Assembly: GCF_004138215.1 (NCBI RefSeq)
Contig: NZ_RYYS01000063.1
Coordinates: 1-49,135 of the forward strand
Source of the DNA: Anaerophilus nitritigenes
GTDB lineage: Bacteria > Bacillota > Clostridia > Peptostreptococcales > Thermotaleaceae
Reading direction: 5' to 3'
Length of the DNA stretch: 49,135 bases
The notes under the pieces were generated by a model, which made no database searches, was not told the origin of the DNA, and worked only from the letters and a program-made list of their open reading frames with translations. The translations under genes and the position numbers were made by a program. This document shows positions 30,836 to 39,345 of the stretch, piece by piece (the stretch's first letter is position 1; the number at the start of each line of letters is the position of its first letter).

Positions 30836-31490
30836 AAGCAATACACCCTATTTTATTTTGAAGAAAATTCATAAAATTTTTTTTCATAAAAATACTGTTA
30901 TGAATGTTTCCAAAAATACCATACAAATCTTGTTTAGACATTTCTATTTCTTCTTCTATAACTTCTATAAACTCACAATCCTGTACAATATGATCTAAAA
31001 TCTCTATGGGCTTAAAGAAAATATTTATATATAATACATTTTCTTTGTCATTCCATATAGAATTAAATTTTTCACAAAATTCTTTTATCTTGTTTTTGCA
31101 AACAGCTTCCTCTAAATTCCAACATAATCTTAACTCTTTTATCATTTCTTCCATGATTTCTAGATCATATGTATTCATACTTTTTTCCTTAATATAGTCA
31201 ATTAGTTCTTCACTAGAAAATATGGGAGTAATAATGTTTTCTAAATCCTTATTTAATATATAATAAAAAGCTGTTGGCAAATAAATATATTGTAAAAAAC
31301 CTAAAATAGACTTCATATCTGGATAACAAGCCCAATTATTATCAAATACATCTCTTTTATAATCAATAATTGTTGTATTGATAAATATAGAATTTTTTTT
31401 ATTATATGAATTCATAAAATATGAATTCCATATATTTCTGTTATTAATCAACATATTTTCCCAGTAATAATGACTATTATATTTACACAT
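30834..31490 (-). CDS. hypothetical protein, 218 aa
   Basis: ATG 31490 (MCKYNSHYYWENMLINNRNI) with a weak GAGGGTGAAAGATT SD. Soluble, rich in aromatic residues in the first half (Tyr, Trp, Phe, Asn) and acidic helical in the second (VIEEEIEMSKQDL). No membrane helix, no recognised motif. Stands alone between the riboswitch unit and the S4 gene. Confidence 0.55.
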   Translation of the reverse strand: MCKYNSHYYWENMLINNRNIWNSYFMNSYNKKNSIFINTTIIDYKRDVFDNNWACYPDMKSILGFLQYIYLPTAFYYILNKDLENIITPIFSSEELIDYIKEKSMNTYDLEIMEEMIKELRLCWNLEEAVCKNKIKEFCEKFNSIWNDKENVLYINIFFKPIEILDHIVQDCEFIEVIEEEIEMSKQDLYGIFGNIHNSIFMKKNFMNFLQNKIGCIA

Positions 31491-31543
31491 AATCTTTCAC
31501 CCTCATTTCATAGAAAAAATAAAAAAGTCTTGGTTTTATTGGA

Positions 31544-32125
31544 TTATTTAGAGAATAACTCTATCACTGCAACTTCATTTACTTCTATAGGTAGTTCTTC
31601 TCTATTTGGAATATTTACAAGTTGTCCACTAAAATTTTCATAATTTTTTTGTATATAAGGAAGTTCAAAAGTTCTTAATTCTAAAAAATTTTTTTGAAAC
31701 ATTTCATTTTTTCTATATTTTTCTTTTAGAGTTATTTCCTCTCCTACCTTTACTCGATAAGAAGGAATATCTACTTTTTTTCCATTTACTAAAATATGTC
31801 CATGATTTACCATTTGTCTTGCTTGACGTATAGAATTTGCAAAACCTATTCTATATACTAAATTATCTAATCTACATTCTAATATTTTTAGTAGTGCAAC
31901 CCCTGGGTTTTCTTTGCTCTTCATTGCCTCTTGTACATATCTTTTAAATTGTCTCTCAAGTACTCCATAATATGCTTTGATTTTTTGCTTTTCGATTAAT
32001 TGTACTCCATATTCTGATAATTTTTTATGTGTTGCTACTCCTCTTTTTAACGCTTTAGGATGGCCGTAAATATTTACTCCTAATCTTCTACTTAATTTAA
32101 ATCTAGGCCCCATTATTTTTGCCAT
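31544..32125 (-). CDS. rpsD: ribosomal protein S4, cysteine-free (zinc-independent) paralogue
   Basis: 193 residues from ATG 32125 ([18 protein letters not shown]), seven bases after AGGAGG; a further frame to 32134 is excluded. The body is S4: [20 protein letters not shown], the S4 RNA-binding domain [40 protein letters not shown]. The N-terminus lacks the four Cys of zinc-binding S4 (typically MARYTGPxCxLCRREG). It is monocistronic, away from any ribosomal operon, and has a Fur-type box over its promoter. A backup S4 used when metal is short is the likely role; that is inference. Confidence 0.9.
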   Translation of the reverse strand: MAKIMGPRFKLSRRLGVNIYGHPKALKRGVATHKKLSEYGVQLIEKQKIKAYYGVLERQFKRYVQEAMKSKENPGVALLKILECRLDNLVYRIGFANSIRQARQMVNHGHILVNGKKVDIPSYRVKVGEEITLKEKYRKNEMFQKNFLELRTFELPYIQKNYENFSGQLVNIPNREELPIEVNEVAVIELFSK

Positions 32126-32162
32126 TTTAAACATCCTCCTAAATAATATAAACTTTGCCGCG

Positions 32163-32211
32163 GTACATATTGTACATGCTTTAGTATAACATTTTTGATA
32201 ATGATTATCAA
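32163..32211 (-). promoter_or_regulatory. rpsD-paralogue promoter with perfect Fur-family box
   Basis: Minus strand: -35 TTGATA (32211-32206), 17-base spacer, -10 TATACT (32188-32183). TGATAATGATTATCA (32196-32210) is a perfect 7-1-7 Fur-type palindrome covering the -35 and spacer; further GATA/TATC half-sites continue to 32221. A second palindrome GTACA-TAT-TGTAC (32163-32175) lies at the start of transcription. Repression by Fur or a Fur-family zinc regulator is expected. Confidence 0.8.
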
Positions 32212-32417
32212 TATCGTTATCTTAGTCTTCAATAAAAAATTTTTTTTTATTTTTATATGTAAATTTTTCACAACATGCTATGTATGATTCATAAATTTAA
32301 AATTTTTCCCATACCTATTCATTTTTTACATAAATATTAAATTTTCAACATTATATTTAAAATTGAATAGGAGATACTAATATAGAAAATAAATATTATA
32401 TGAATAGGAGGATTTAA

Positions 32418-32606
32418 ATGATTAAAAAAAGAGCAGAAGAAATTTTAAATGGGAATGACCATATTGAAGTACTTTATAATGGAGAGTCTGTGTGGCTTGA
32501 AAGTATGGAGAGTAATAAAATGATGGATGTGAAAGTTTTAGAAAATAATCAACACATTACAGTTCCTATTTCTGACTTAAACGAAACTGGAAGAGAACTT
32601 AAATAA
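32418..32606 (+). CDS. sspH: small acid-soluble spore protein, H type
   Basis: 62 residues, ATG 32418 behind ATAGGAGGATTTAA. KKRAEEILNGNDHIEVLYNG, ESVWLESM and VPISDLNE are the SspH pattern. H-type SASPs are made in the forespore. Upstream, ATTATA and GATACTA with about 17-base spacing (near 32350-32377) could be a sigma F/G-type promoter, but the match is loose. Strong terminator follows. Confidence 0.9.
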   Translation: MIKKRAEEILNGNDHIEVLYNGESVWLESMESNKMMDVKVLENNQHITVPISDLNETGRELK

Positions 32607-32609
32607 TAT

Positions 32610-32648
32610 AACGCCCTCTTATGAAATTTTATTTCATAGGAGGGCGTT
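32610..32648. terminator. bidirectional terminator between sspH and the methyltransferase gene
   Basis: AACGCCCTC...TATGAAAT (32610-32627) pairs with ATTTCATA...GAGGGCGTT (32631-32648), one internal mismatch position, T runs on both outer sides. Confidence 0.85.
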
Positions 32649-32650
32649 AT

Positions 32651-33844
32651 TTAATCTTTTTGTATAAATACTACTTTTAAATAATTTCCTTCATCAAATT
32701 CTTTAATCGTCTTAAAATCAAAAGGGAGTGAGTATTCTTCTAAAATTTTATATTTTTCATTCATCTCCCCAAATGCAGCCTTAATAAATCCTTTGAATTT
32801 ATTCATATCAAAAGTAGCACAATTTGTAGATGCTACAATTATTCCATGATCTTTCGTAATAGAAATTGTATTTTTTAAAAGATCCTTATAATCCTTCGCT
32901 GCACTAAATTTAAAATTTTTAGATTTTGCAAAGCTTGGAGGATCTAAAATGACCATATCAAACTTCAATTCTTTTTTTATAGCATATTGAAAATAGTGAA
33001 ATACATCTTCTACTACAATATCATGATCTTCATAGTTTACTCCATTGATTCTAAATTGTTCCATGGTTTTACTTAAGCTTCTATTTGCAAGATCTACACT
33101 AGTAGTTTTTTTTGCTCCTCCTAAAGCTGCAAAAACAGAGAAAGCTCCTGTATAAGAGAAAGTATTTAAAACCGTCTTTCCTTTGGCATATTGCTCTTTT
33201 ATTTTTTTTCTAACATTTCTTTGATCTAAAAATACTCCTACCATAGCTCCTTCATTTAAATATATAGCAAAGTTTACATTGTTTTCTTTTACAATAATGG
33301 GAAATTGTCCTCTTTCTCCTATTACAAATCCATCTTCTTCTATATATTTACCATCCTCGGCAAATCTCTTTTTCTGATAAATAGCTTTAAATGGAACTAA
33401 TTTTTTTAAGGCATGGATAATCTCTTCTTGAAACTGATAAATTCCTTTGCTATACCAGTTTATTAAATAATATTCATTATAATAATCAATGGTAAACCCT
33501 CCGATTCCATCTCCTTCTCCATTAAATACTCTAAAAGCATTAGTATGAGGATCATGATAAAGTCCTGCCCTTTGATTTAGGGCAGAAACTATCTTTCTTT
33601 CAAAAAAAGCATCATTGATTTTTTCATTTTCTTTTAAAGTTAAAATCCAGCCATATCCTTTATTTTGCTTTCCATAATAGCCTTTTCCAATAAATTTATT
33701 TTTTTCATCTATCAGTCTAACCAATACACCTTCTTCATGTAGATCTCCTATATTTATAATTGCCTCCTTAAAAATTAATGGATATCCACTTTTAAATTTG
33801 TTTACAAATTTTGATTTTACTTTTAAAGATACTTCTTGTCTCAT
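32651..33844 (-). CDS. class I SAM-dependent rRNA methyltransferase (RlmI-type)
   Basis: 397 residues from ATG 33844 (MRQEVSLKVKSKFVNKFKSG), preceded by GATAGGATGA; in-frame ATGs at 33853 and further up are possible but less well placed. N-terminal PUA domain (about 1-75: SGYPLIFKEAI, VRLIDEKNKFIGKGYYGKQ), central EEHD-like region, and Rossmann methyltransferase with LNTFSYTGAFSVFAALGGAK (SAM site) and VILDPPSFAKSK (motif IV). RlmI methylates C5 of a 23S rRNA cytosine in E. coli; the target here is inferred only by family. Confidence 0.88.
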   Translation of the reverse strand: MRQEVSLKVKSKFVNKFKSGYPLIFKEAIINIGDLHEEGVLVRLIDEKNKFIGKGYYGKQNKGYGWILTLKENEKINDAFFERKIVSALNQRAGLYHDPHTNAFRVFNGEGDGIGGFTIDYYNEYYLINWYSKGIYQFQEEIIHALKKLVPFKAIYQKKRFAEDGKYIEEDGFVIGERGQFPIIVKENNVNFAIYLNEGAMVGVFLDQRNVRKKIKEQYAKGKTVLNTFSYTGAFSVFAALGGAKKTTSVDLANRSLSKTMEQFRINGVNYEDHDIVVEDVFHYFQYAIKKELKFDMVILDPPSFAKSKNFKFSAAKDYKDLLKNTISITKDHGIIVASTNCATFDMNKFKGFIKAAFGEMNEKYKILEEYSLPFDFKTIKEFDEGNYLKVVFIQKD

Positions 33845-33949
33845 TTTTTTCATCCTATCTATTTTTCCATTTTTATTCCTTCTTATTCGTAACACAAATA
33901 TTATTATACATAAGATTTATCTATTTTCCAATCAGATCAACAAACTCTT

Positions 33950-35245
33950 TTAATTTATTGGAATATCTATAGTTTTATTATATATTTCTTTATACCGCAT
34001 CCTTTGAATATCTAACTCTAGATTTTCTCCTATATCTTCAAACACAAGAGTTCTTTTATGTGTATTTTTATCATATTTATCAGAAATAGTCTTTTGAAGA
34101 GACACTTTTTTTTCATCTATCATCAGATTGACTCTTGATAAAATTACATCTTCTTTTGTAGTAATCGTTACAAAAGTCTTTCCTTCTGATTGAGAAACTT
34201 GATTTATTATAATATCTTGGTTAAATACTTTAAAAGATTTGTTTTTATTATTTTTTTGAATCTTTATTTTTTCATTCACATCATAATCTGCTTCTAAACT
34301 TATAAATTTCATTTGAACTTTCTTAAGATCTATTATAATAGGATCATAATTCTTGTAAAATTTGATTCCATCTTTACTAGTACTAATTCCTGAGCCTTGC
34401 TCTTCAATTTTTTTGTCATTCACAATCAATTCTAATTCTATATAATTTGGTCTAAATCTTTTTTGAGTTATATTGTCTCTTACCAATTCTATAGGATTTT
34501 GGATGTTTCCTTCAATACGTGTCATAGTTTTTGATGCCAAAATAGAATTAAATTTGATTTGGCCTTTATCTATCTTTATTTTTTTATTGATGTCTTTTTT
34601 TAAAGTATACCCCATAGCTTTATCTTTGTTTAGAGTAAAAGTAATTTCTCCTTCCTCTTGAACATCTACATCTTTTTTCATTAATCTAAATGTCCATTTT
34701 AATTTATTTTCAAAGATAGAAGGAGATTCAAAGGTATTTATTATTTTCATTTCTGTTTTGTCATCATTTATACTTCCATATCCTCTTTGTAAACCATAAT
34801 CACCTAATAATCCCTCTATGCTATGAGAAACCAATTCTAATTGATCTACTTTTTTATGTGGATCTTTTATTGTATAAAACATTAAAAGCTGATTGTCATC
34901 TAGCATAACCCCATCTAGTGTAACCATCACTTCATTTTTAAAAGTATAACTTTTTTGGATTGTCTGCCCATTTCCCAATTGATTCAATTCTTTTAAATTA
35001 GAATCCATCACTTGATCATATCCAATTAATTTTTTTGTATAAAAAGCTAAAGTATCTATATAATACCCTCCTAATATGAAAGTAATCAATACCACAGCCA
35101 CTTTCATTTTCCATCTTTTTTTCACTTTTTTATGTGTACATGATTTTTTTAGTGCACTTCTTAGTCGATCTTCTAATTCATCTGGTGGCTGTAATGTATC
35201 TGTTTGAGATTTATTTTCTTTTAACATCTTTTCTATTTCATTCAT
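33950..35245 (-). CDS. DUF4179-type putative anti-sigma factor
   Basis: 431 residues, ATG 35245 inside the end of the sigma gene (overlap 8 bases), so translation is coupled. Cytoplasmic N-terminus with PPDELEDRLRSALKK, one membrane helix (KVAVVLITFILGGYYIDTLA, about 48-68), then an extracytoplasmic beta-rich region (DUF4179 and DUF5643-like). Gene order and topology make it the membrane sensor that sequesters the adjacent ECF sigma factor. Confidence 0.8.
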   Translation of the reverse strand: MNEIEKMLKENKSQTDTLQPPDELEDRLRSALKKSCTHKKVKKRWKMKVAVVLITFILGGYYIDTLAFYTKKLIGYDQVMDSNLKELNQLGNGQTIQKSYTFKNEVMVTLDGVMLDDNQLLMFYTIKDPHKKVDQLELVSHSIEGLLGDYGLQRGYGSINDDKTEMKIINTFESPSIFENKLKWTFRLMKKDVDVQEEGEITFTLNKDKAMGYTLKKDINKKIKIDKGQIKFNSILASKTMTRIEGNIQNPIELVRDNITQKRFRPNYIELELIVNDKKIEEQGSGISTSKDGIKFYKNYDPIIIDLKKVQMKFISLEADYDVNEKIKIQKNNKNKSFKVFNQDIIINQVSQSEGKTFVTITTKEDVILSRVNLMIDEKKVSLQKTISDKYDKNTHKRTLVFEDIGENLELDIQRMRYKEIYNKTIDIPIN

Positions 35246-35759
35246 ATTCTTGCACCTCCAACATTTTTCTTAGCTTTTTTATTCCTATAGAAATGCGAGA
35301 TTTTACTGTTCCTAAAGGAACTTTAAGAATATTTGAAATGGTTTCATAATCTAAATCTAAAAAATAACGAAGCTTTATTGCCTCTTGATGCTTATAATTT
35401 AATCTTGATAAATACCTTTGAATCATAAGCTGATCTTCTTTTTCGTCAAATCTACTTTCATAAATTCCATCTTTTAAAAAATCTAATGCTATATTCTTTT
35501 TGTTTTTTCTTAAAATATTTTTACAACAATTGACTAATATCGTATTACTCCAACTATAAAAAGCATCTTCTTTTTTTAGCTTGTGTATATTTTCATACAA
35601 TATTACAATCATATCTTCCATTGCATCCATTGCATCTTCACTATTTTTCATATAAACATAAGCCAATTTATAATAATCGTCTTTTTTAGACATAATTAAC
35701 TTTACTAATGCTTCTTGATCTCCTTGTTTTGATTTTTTAACTAGATCTTGTATATCCAT
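35238..35759 (-). CDS. ECF-type RNA polymerase sigma factor
   Basis: 173 residues, ATG 35759 behind AAAGAGAGGTGATGAT. Region 2 (about 26-85: DDYYKLAYVYMKNSEDAMDA, FYSWSNTILVNCCKNILRKN) and region 4 (about 115-165: LSRLNYKHQEAIKLRYFLDL, VPLGTVKSRISIGIKKLRKM). Upstream TGAAC (35810-35806 on the minus strand) followed about 17 bases later by ATACTC could be its own promoter, but that is tentative. Likely responds to envelope stress through the adjacent DUF4179 protein. Confidence 0.9.
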   Translation of the reverse strand: MDIQDLVKKSKQGDQEALVKLIMSKKDDYYKLAYVYMKNSEDAMDAMEDMIVILYENIHKLKKEDAFYSWSNTILVNCCKNILRKNKKNIALDFLKDGIYESRFDEKEDQLMIQRYLSRLNYKHQEAIKLRYFLDLDYETISNILKVPLGTVKSRISIGIKKLRKMLEVQEYE

Positions 35760-35946
35760 ATCATCACCTCTCTTTCCTATATAAGAGTATCATAATCTTA
35801 AAAAAGTTCATTTAAATTTATGAAAAATTTGCATATTACTATTTTATCAAAAGAAAACTTTTGAATATTAGTATTTATGTTTACATTCTAATTAAACTAA
35901 CATATAATAGTAAGAGATGTATAATATAAGGAGGAAGATTGATTTA

Positions 35947-36315
35947 ATGCTATTACAAAGTGGAGAAATCGTCGATGGGATTGTTTCAGGAATTACTAAA
36001 TATGGTGCTTTTATAAAACTTTCTGATGAAAGAACTGGACTTTGCCATATTTCAGAAGTATCTAATGATTATGTAAAAGATATCAATACGTACTTAAAAG
36101 AGGGTCAACAGGTAAAAGTTAAAATTCTTAAAGTCAAAGATGATAGTAAAATTGAGTTATCTATTAAGCAGGCTACTGAAACTCCAAGTCAAAAAAAATA
36201 TACAAAACCTGCTCCAAAAAAACCTACTCAATCCTTTGAAAATATGTTATCTGACTTTCTAAAAGATAGTGATGAAAAATTAAAAGATATGAAACAAAGA
36301 GATCAAAGATATTAG
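35947..36315 (+). CDS. S1 RNA-binding domain protein (YugI/GSP13-like)
   Basis: 122 residues from ATG 35947; AAGGAGG lies 12 bases upstream, and the alternative ATG 35917 precedes that SD. Residues about 5-75 are one S1 domain: GEIVDGIVSGITKYGAFIKL, GLCHISEVSNDYVKDI, VKVKILKVKDDSKIELSIKQ. The tail is lysine/proline-rich (KYTKPAPKKPT) and ends in an acidic helix. Such proteins bind RNA or ribosomes. Monocistronic with terminator. Confidence 0.85.
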   Translation: MLLQSGEIVDGIVSGITKYGAFIKLSDERTGLCHISEVSNDYVKDINTYLKEGQQVKVKILKVKDDSKIELSIKQATETPSQKKYTKPAPKKPTQSFENMLSDFLKDSDEKLKDMKQRDQRY

Positions 36316-36323
36316 TATCTATA

Positions 36324-36348
36324 AAAATAACCCCTTGTGGGTTATTTT
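36324..36348. terminator. terminator of the S1-domain gene
   Basis: AAAATAACCC-CTTGT-GGGTTATTTT followed by TT; perfect 10-base arms. Confidence 0.85.
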
Positions 36349-36402
36349 TTATAATACATTACAAAGACAATACTTATTGATATCATAATAAGGAGGCTTT
36401 TC

Positions 36403-37578
36403 ATGGAAAAAAAATATATCAACCCTTGGCTTATAGTACTAGGTGCTATTTTCATACAAATCTCTATAGGTGCTATCTATTCGTGGAGTTTATTTAATCA
36501 ACCTCTCATAGATCAATTTAACTGGACAAACAGCCAGGTCATTCTTACTTTTTCTATAACTATTTTTACTTTTGCGTTTACTACTATGTTTTCTGGTAGA
36601 CTTCAGGATAAAATTGGTCCAAAAGTTGTTGCTACTATTGGTGGTGTATTATATGGTGGAGGTCTCATCCTTTCTTCTTTTGCTACAACAATTATAGAGT
36701 TATATATCTACTATGGTATCATCGCTGGAGCTGGAGTAGGATTTTCTTATGTATGTCCTCTTTCTACATGTATAAAATGGTTTCCCCAAAAAAAAGGTTT
36801 TATTACTGGTATTATAGTAGGTGCTTTTGGTATTGGAAGTTTATTTTTTAAATCTATCATTGAATTTTTTCTTCTTTCTTATGGAATTTCTAATACTTTT
36901 CTTTATCTAGGAATCATTTATACTACTTTTGTTTTAATAGGTGCTCAATTTTTAGTTCTTCCACCAAAGAATCATATTCCTATTATAGAAAATATTCAAT
37001 CTATAGATGTACATAATTTTTCAGTACAACAAATGCTTCAAACAAAATCTTTTTACTTACTTTGGATTATGTACTTTTTGGCATGTGTAAGTGGTCTTTT
37101 AGTCATCAGTCTTGCAAAGGATATAGGTATACAACTAGCTAATCTTACCGCTTCTGTTGCAGCAAATGCAGTAGCTCTCATTGGCCTTTTTAATGCAGGA
37201 GGTAGATTGATATGGGGTAGCTTATCTGATAAATTAGGTCGAATAAAAATAGTTTTTATCATGTTTATCATCACTTCTATCTGCATGATTATGATGAGTA
37301 TCATTCCATTAAATTTCATACTTTTTTTTAGTTGTCTTTGTAGTATTGCCTTTTGCTTCGGTGGATTTCTTTCTGTATTTCCAACCATCACTAGTGACTT
37401 TTATGGAATAAAAAATTTTGGAGCAAACTATGGGATTATGTATCAAGCTTATGGATTGGCTGCTCTAGCAGGTCCTTTTATTATGCAAAGTACTGGTGAA
37501 CTTAAACTTACCTTTATCATCACCTCTATATTATCTATTATAGGTGCATGTATAACCTTCATGATCAAACCCTCTTAA
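36403..37578 (+). CDS. OFA-family MFS transporter (oxalate/formate antiporter-like)
   Basis: 391 residues, ATG 36403 behind AAGGAGGCTTTTC. Twelve membrane helices. NPWLIVLGAIFIQISIGAIY, SWSLFNQPL, GRLQDKIGPKVVATIGGVLY and GAGVGFSYVCPLSTCIKWFP are characteristic of the OFA family (oxalate:formate antiporter and relatives). In Firmicutes these move monocarboxylates such as lactate or formate; the substrate is not determined. Single gene with terminator. Confidence 0.92.
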   Translation: MEKKYINPWLIVLGAIFIQISIGAIYSWSLFNQPLIDQFNWTNSQVILTFSITIFTFAFTTMFSGRLQDKIGPKVVATIGGVLYGGGLILSSFATTIIELYIYYGIIAGAGVGFSYVCPLSTCIKWFPQKKGFITGIIVGAFGIGSLFFKSIIEFFLLSYGISNTFLYLGIIYTTFVLIGAQFLVLPPKNHIPIIENIQSIDVHNFSVQQMLQTKSFYLLWIMYFLACVSGLLVISLAKDIGIQLANLTASVAANAVALIGLFNAGGRLIWGSLSDKLGRIKIVFIMFIITSICMIMMSIIPLNFILFFSCLCSIAFCFGGFLSVFPTITSDFYGIKNFGANYGIMYQAYGLAALAGPFIMQSTGELKLTFIITSILSIIGACITFMIKPS

Positions 37579-37583
37579 TTGAG

Positions 37584-37615
37584 AAAACCACTTGGTTTAA
37601 ATACCAAGTGGTTTT
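37584..37615. terminator. bidirectional terminator, OFA transporter / CsxC-like gene
   Basis: AAAACCACTTGGT (37584-37596) and ACCAAGTGGTTTT (37603-37615), perfect 13-base arms, 6-base loop, shared by convergent genes. Confidence 0.9.
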
Positions 37616-38426
37616 AATGTATACTTTTCATTTCTTTATTTGACATTGTAGATAAATCTATGGATGGAATATTTACTTGACGATTCTGAAGTATCCTTAA
37701 AGTAAGATATATAACTATCTTTTCTTCTATACTTTTAAAAGTCTTTTCTTTCTTATATAAATGAAATTTGCTTAAGTCCATATATTCATTTATTTCAATC
37801 ACTCTACTACTTACTACCTCACAATAAGGAATTTCATTAAAATATTCAATGCTTTTTTGATTTTTTTGTGTTACTTTTTCATTAAATCGATTGTCCTGTT
37901 CTATATAATTTGGAATATAAAGATCTTTCGGTCTATCATACTCTAATACCTCTGATTGATTAGAAAATAAATTTAGTGGTTCTATTCCATTAAAATCAAC
38001 TTCTGTATTATACTGAAAAGGAATTTTTACTGTACAATGTCGATTCTCTCCATAATTATAATAACTAGCTGTTATATAATTGATCTGTTTACATACATAT
38101 CCCTTTATAAAAAGCATTCTCGTATCTTGTAAAAGTACACATTGCTTTACCTGGATATTATTTTTTTCACTTTTTATATCTAAGGCAGATTCAGGTAACT
38201 CAATCACAGCATTCATATTTAACTGTAGAGTTAATTGTGCTAATACTACCGGAATTTTTGCTATGACACCTGTTGTTAATCCCATCACTTTTACTGGAGT
38301 ATTGCTACATTCTCCATTTGCTCCTCCTGTAACTTTTACTGTTGTATTTTTAGAATTTATATTTGAAAAAGAATTCCTTGGTTTCTCTTTATCCTGGTCT
38401 TTGGGAATATATCTTTGCCATGGCAT
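37614..38426 (-). CDS. CsxC-like spore surface (exosporium-type) protein
   Basis: 270 residues, ATG 38426 behind TGGAGGTTTAAGAA. After a Ser/Asn/Thr-rich N-terminus there is a beta-domain like the SipL/DUF3794 (SPOCS) type: TTGVIAKIPVVLAQLTLQLN, NAVIELPESALDIKSEKNNI, CVLLQDTRMLFIKGYVCKQI. This arrangement matches the CsxC family described from Clostridium sporogenes exosporium. A structural spore-coat or exosporium role is inferred. Confidence 0.7.
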   Translation of the reverse strand: MPWQRYIPKDQDKEKPRNSFSNINSKNTTVKVTGGANGECSNTPVKVMGLTTGVIAKIPVVLAQLTLQLNMNAVIELPESALDIKSEKNNIQVKQCVLLQDTRMLFIKGYVCKQINYITASYYNYGENRHCTVKIPFQYNTEVDFNGIEPLNLFSNQSEVLEYDRPKDLYIPNYIEQDNRFNEKVTQKNQKSIEYFNEIPYCEVVSSRVIEINEYMDLSKFHLYKKEKTFKSIEEKIVIYLTLRILQNRQVNIPSIDLSTMSNKEMKSIH

Positions 38427-38510
38427 TTCTTAAACCTCCAATCATAAAATAAGCAACCCTTTTTTAGCATCTTAATTTATCATATTCCCTTTGTCCTAAT
38501 AGCGTGACTA

Positions 38511-39206
38511 TTATTTCCCAATTTCAATCCAATTAGATAAATTCTGAATTAATTTTTTCATAATCTTAGTAGCATTTTCTTCAAATACATTTATCTTTCC
38601 ATAAGCTTCTCCCCCATCTTCTCCTACTATATCAGATACTCCTCTTAGAATAAGAAGTTTTGTTTCGTTTCTTTTTGCAACCCAAGCAATGGCTCCTGAT
38701 TCCCAGTCTCCTACAACCCCACCAAATGTTTCATGCAAATATTTCAGCTCTTTAGGTTGAAGATCTCTATCTCCAGTAAGCATCAATGTTTTTGTAACTT
38801 TATGAGGATAATCTCCATCCAAAAAAGATAAATCTATATCTGTAGTAAAATAGTCAATTTCTTCAGATGGATCTCCCATTTCTTCAAAAATATCATAAAC
38901 AATTGCTCGATCTACTAAAACAATATCTCCTGTTTGTATATATCCTTTAAACCCTCCACAAGTTCCCAAATTAATAAGTATATTAGGACTAAAGTGATCA
39001 ATAATATATTGGGTAGAACCAGCAGCACATACTTTGCCCCATCCTCCTTGAAAAAATATTACTGGTTCTAGTTTTTCTTTCACTTTTATATTTGTTAAAA
39101 ACCATTGTCCATATGGAGAATTATTAAGACTTACTCCCTTAAAAACATCACATACAGTCTCCCACTCAATATTTGCAGCAATAGTAACAACTACTTTTAT
39201 ATCCAT
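38511..39206 (-). CDS. nucleoside phosphorylase-family (MTA/SAH nucleosidase-like) protein
   Basis: 231 residues, ATG 39206 behind AGGAGAGATATATT. PNP/UDP phosphorylase fold: VVTIAANIEWETVCDVF, FFQGGWGKVCAAGSTQYIID, LGTCGGFKGYIQTGDIVLVD, GDWESGAIAWVAKRNETKLL and LRGVSDIVGEDGGEAYG. These match purine-nucleosidase enzymes such as MTA/SAH nucleosidase, though some residues differ from the canonical enzyme, so the exact substrate is open. Confidence 0.85.
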   Translation of the reverse strand: MDIKVVVTIAANIEWETVCDVFKGVSLNNSPYGQWFLTNIKVKEKLEPVIFFQGGWGKVCAAGSTQYIIDHFSPNILINLGTCGGFKGYIQTGDIVLVDRAIVYDIFEEMGDPSEEIDYFTTDIDLSFLDGDYPHKVTKTLMLTGDRDLQPKELKYLHETFGGVVGDWESGAIAWVAKRNETKLLILRGVSDIVGEDGGEAYGKINVFEENATKIMKKLIQNLSNWIEIGK

Positions 39207-39284
39207 AATATATCTCTCCTTTTCATTTTTAACAATACTTTTCTCTAAAATTTTCCATTATCCTTCTCAATCTATAAAGAATAG

Positions 39285-39312
39285 TTGTTCCTTTCATCAT
39301 TTATGATAAAAT
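39285..39312 (+). promoter_or_regulatory. promoter of the ABC-F gene
   Basis: TTGTTC (39285-39290), 16-base spacer, TAAAAT (39307-39312), about 34 bases before the ATG. The short leader argues against the uORF/attenuation control typical of antibiotic-resistance ABC-F genes. Confidence 0.55.
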
Positions 39313-39345
39313 AAATAAATAAATATAAAACAAAGGATGATTATA

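Noticed and set aside
37053-37391. 112-codon minus-strand open frame
   Set aside because: Antisense to the OFA transporter; shadow of a membrane protein gene.
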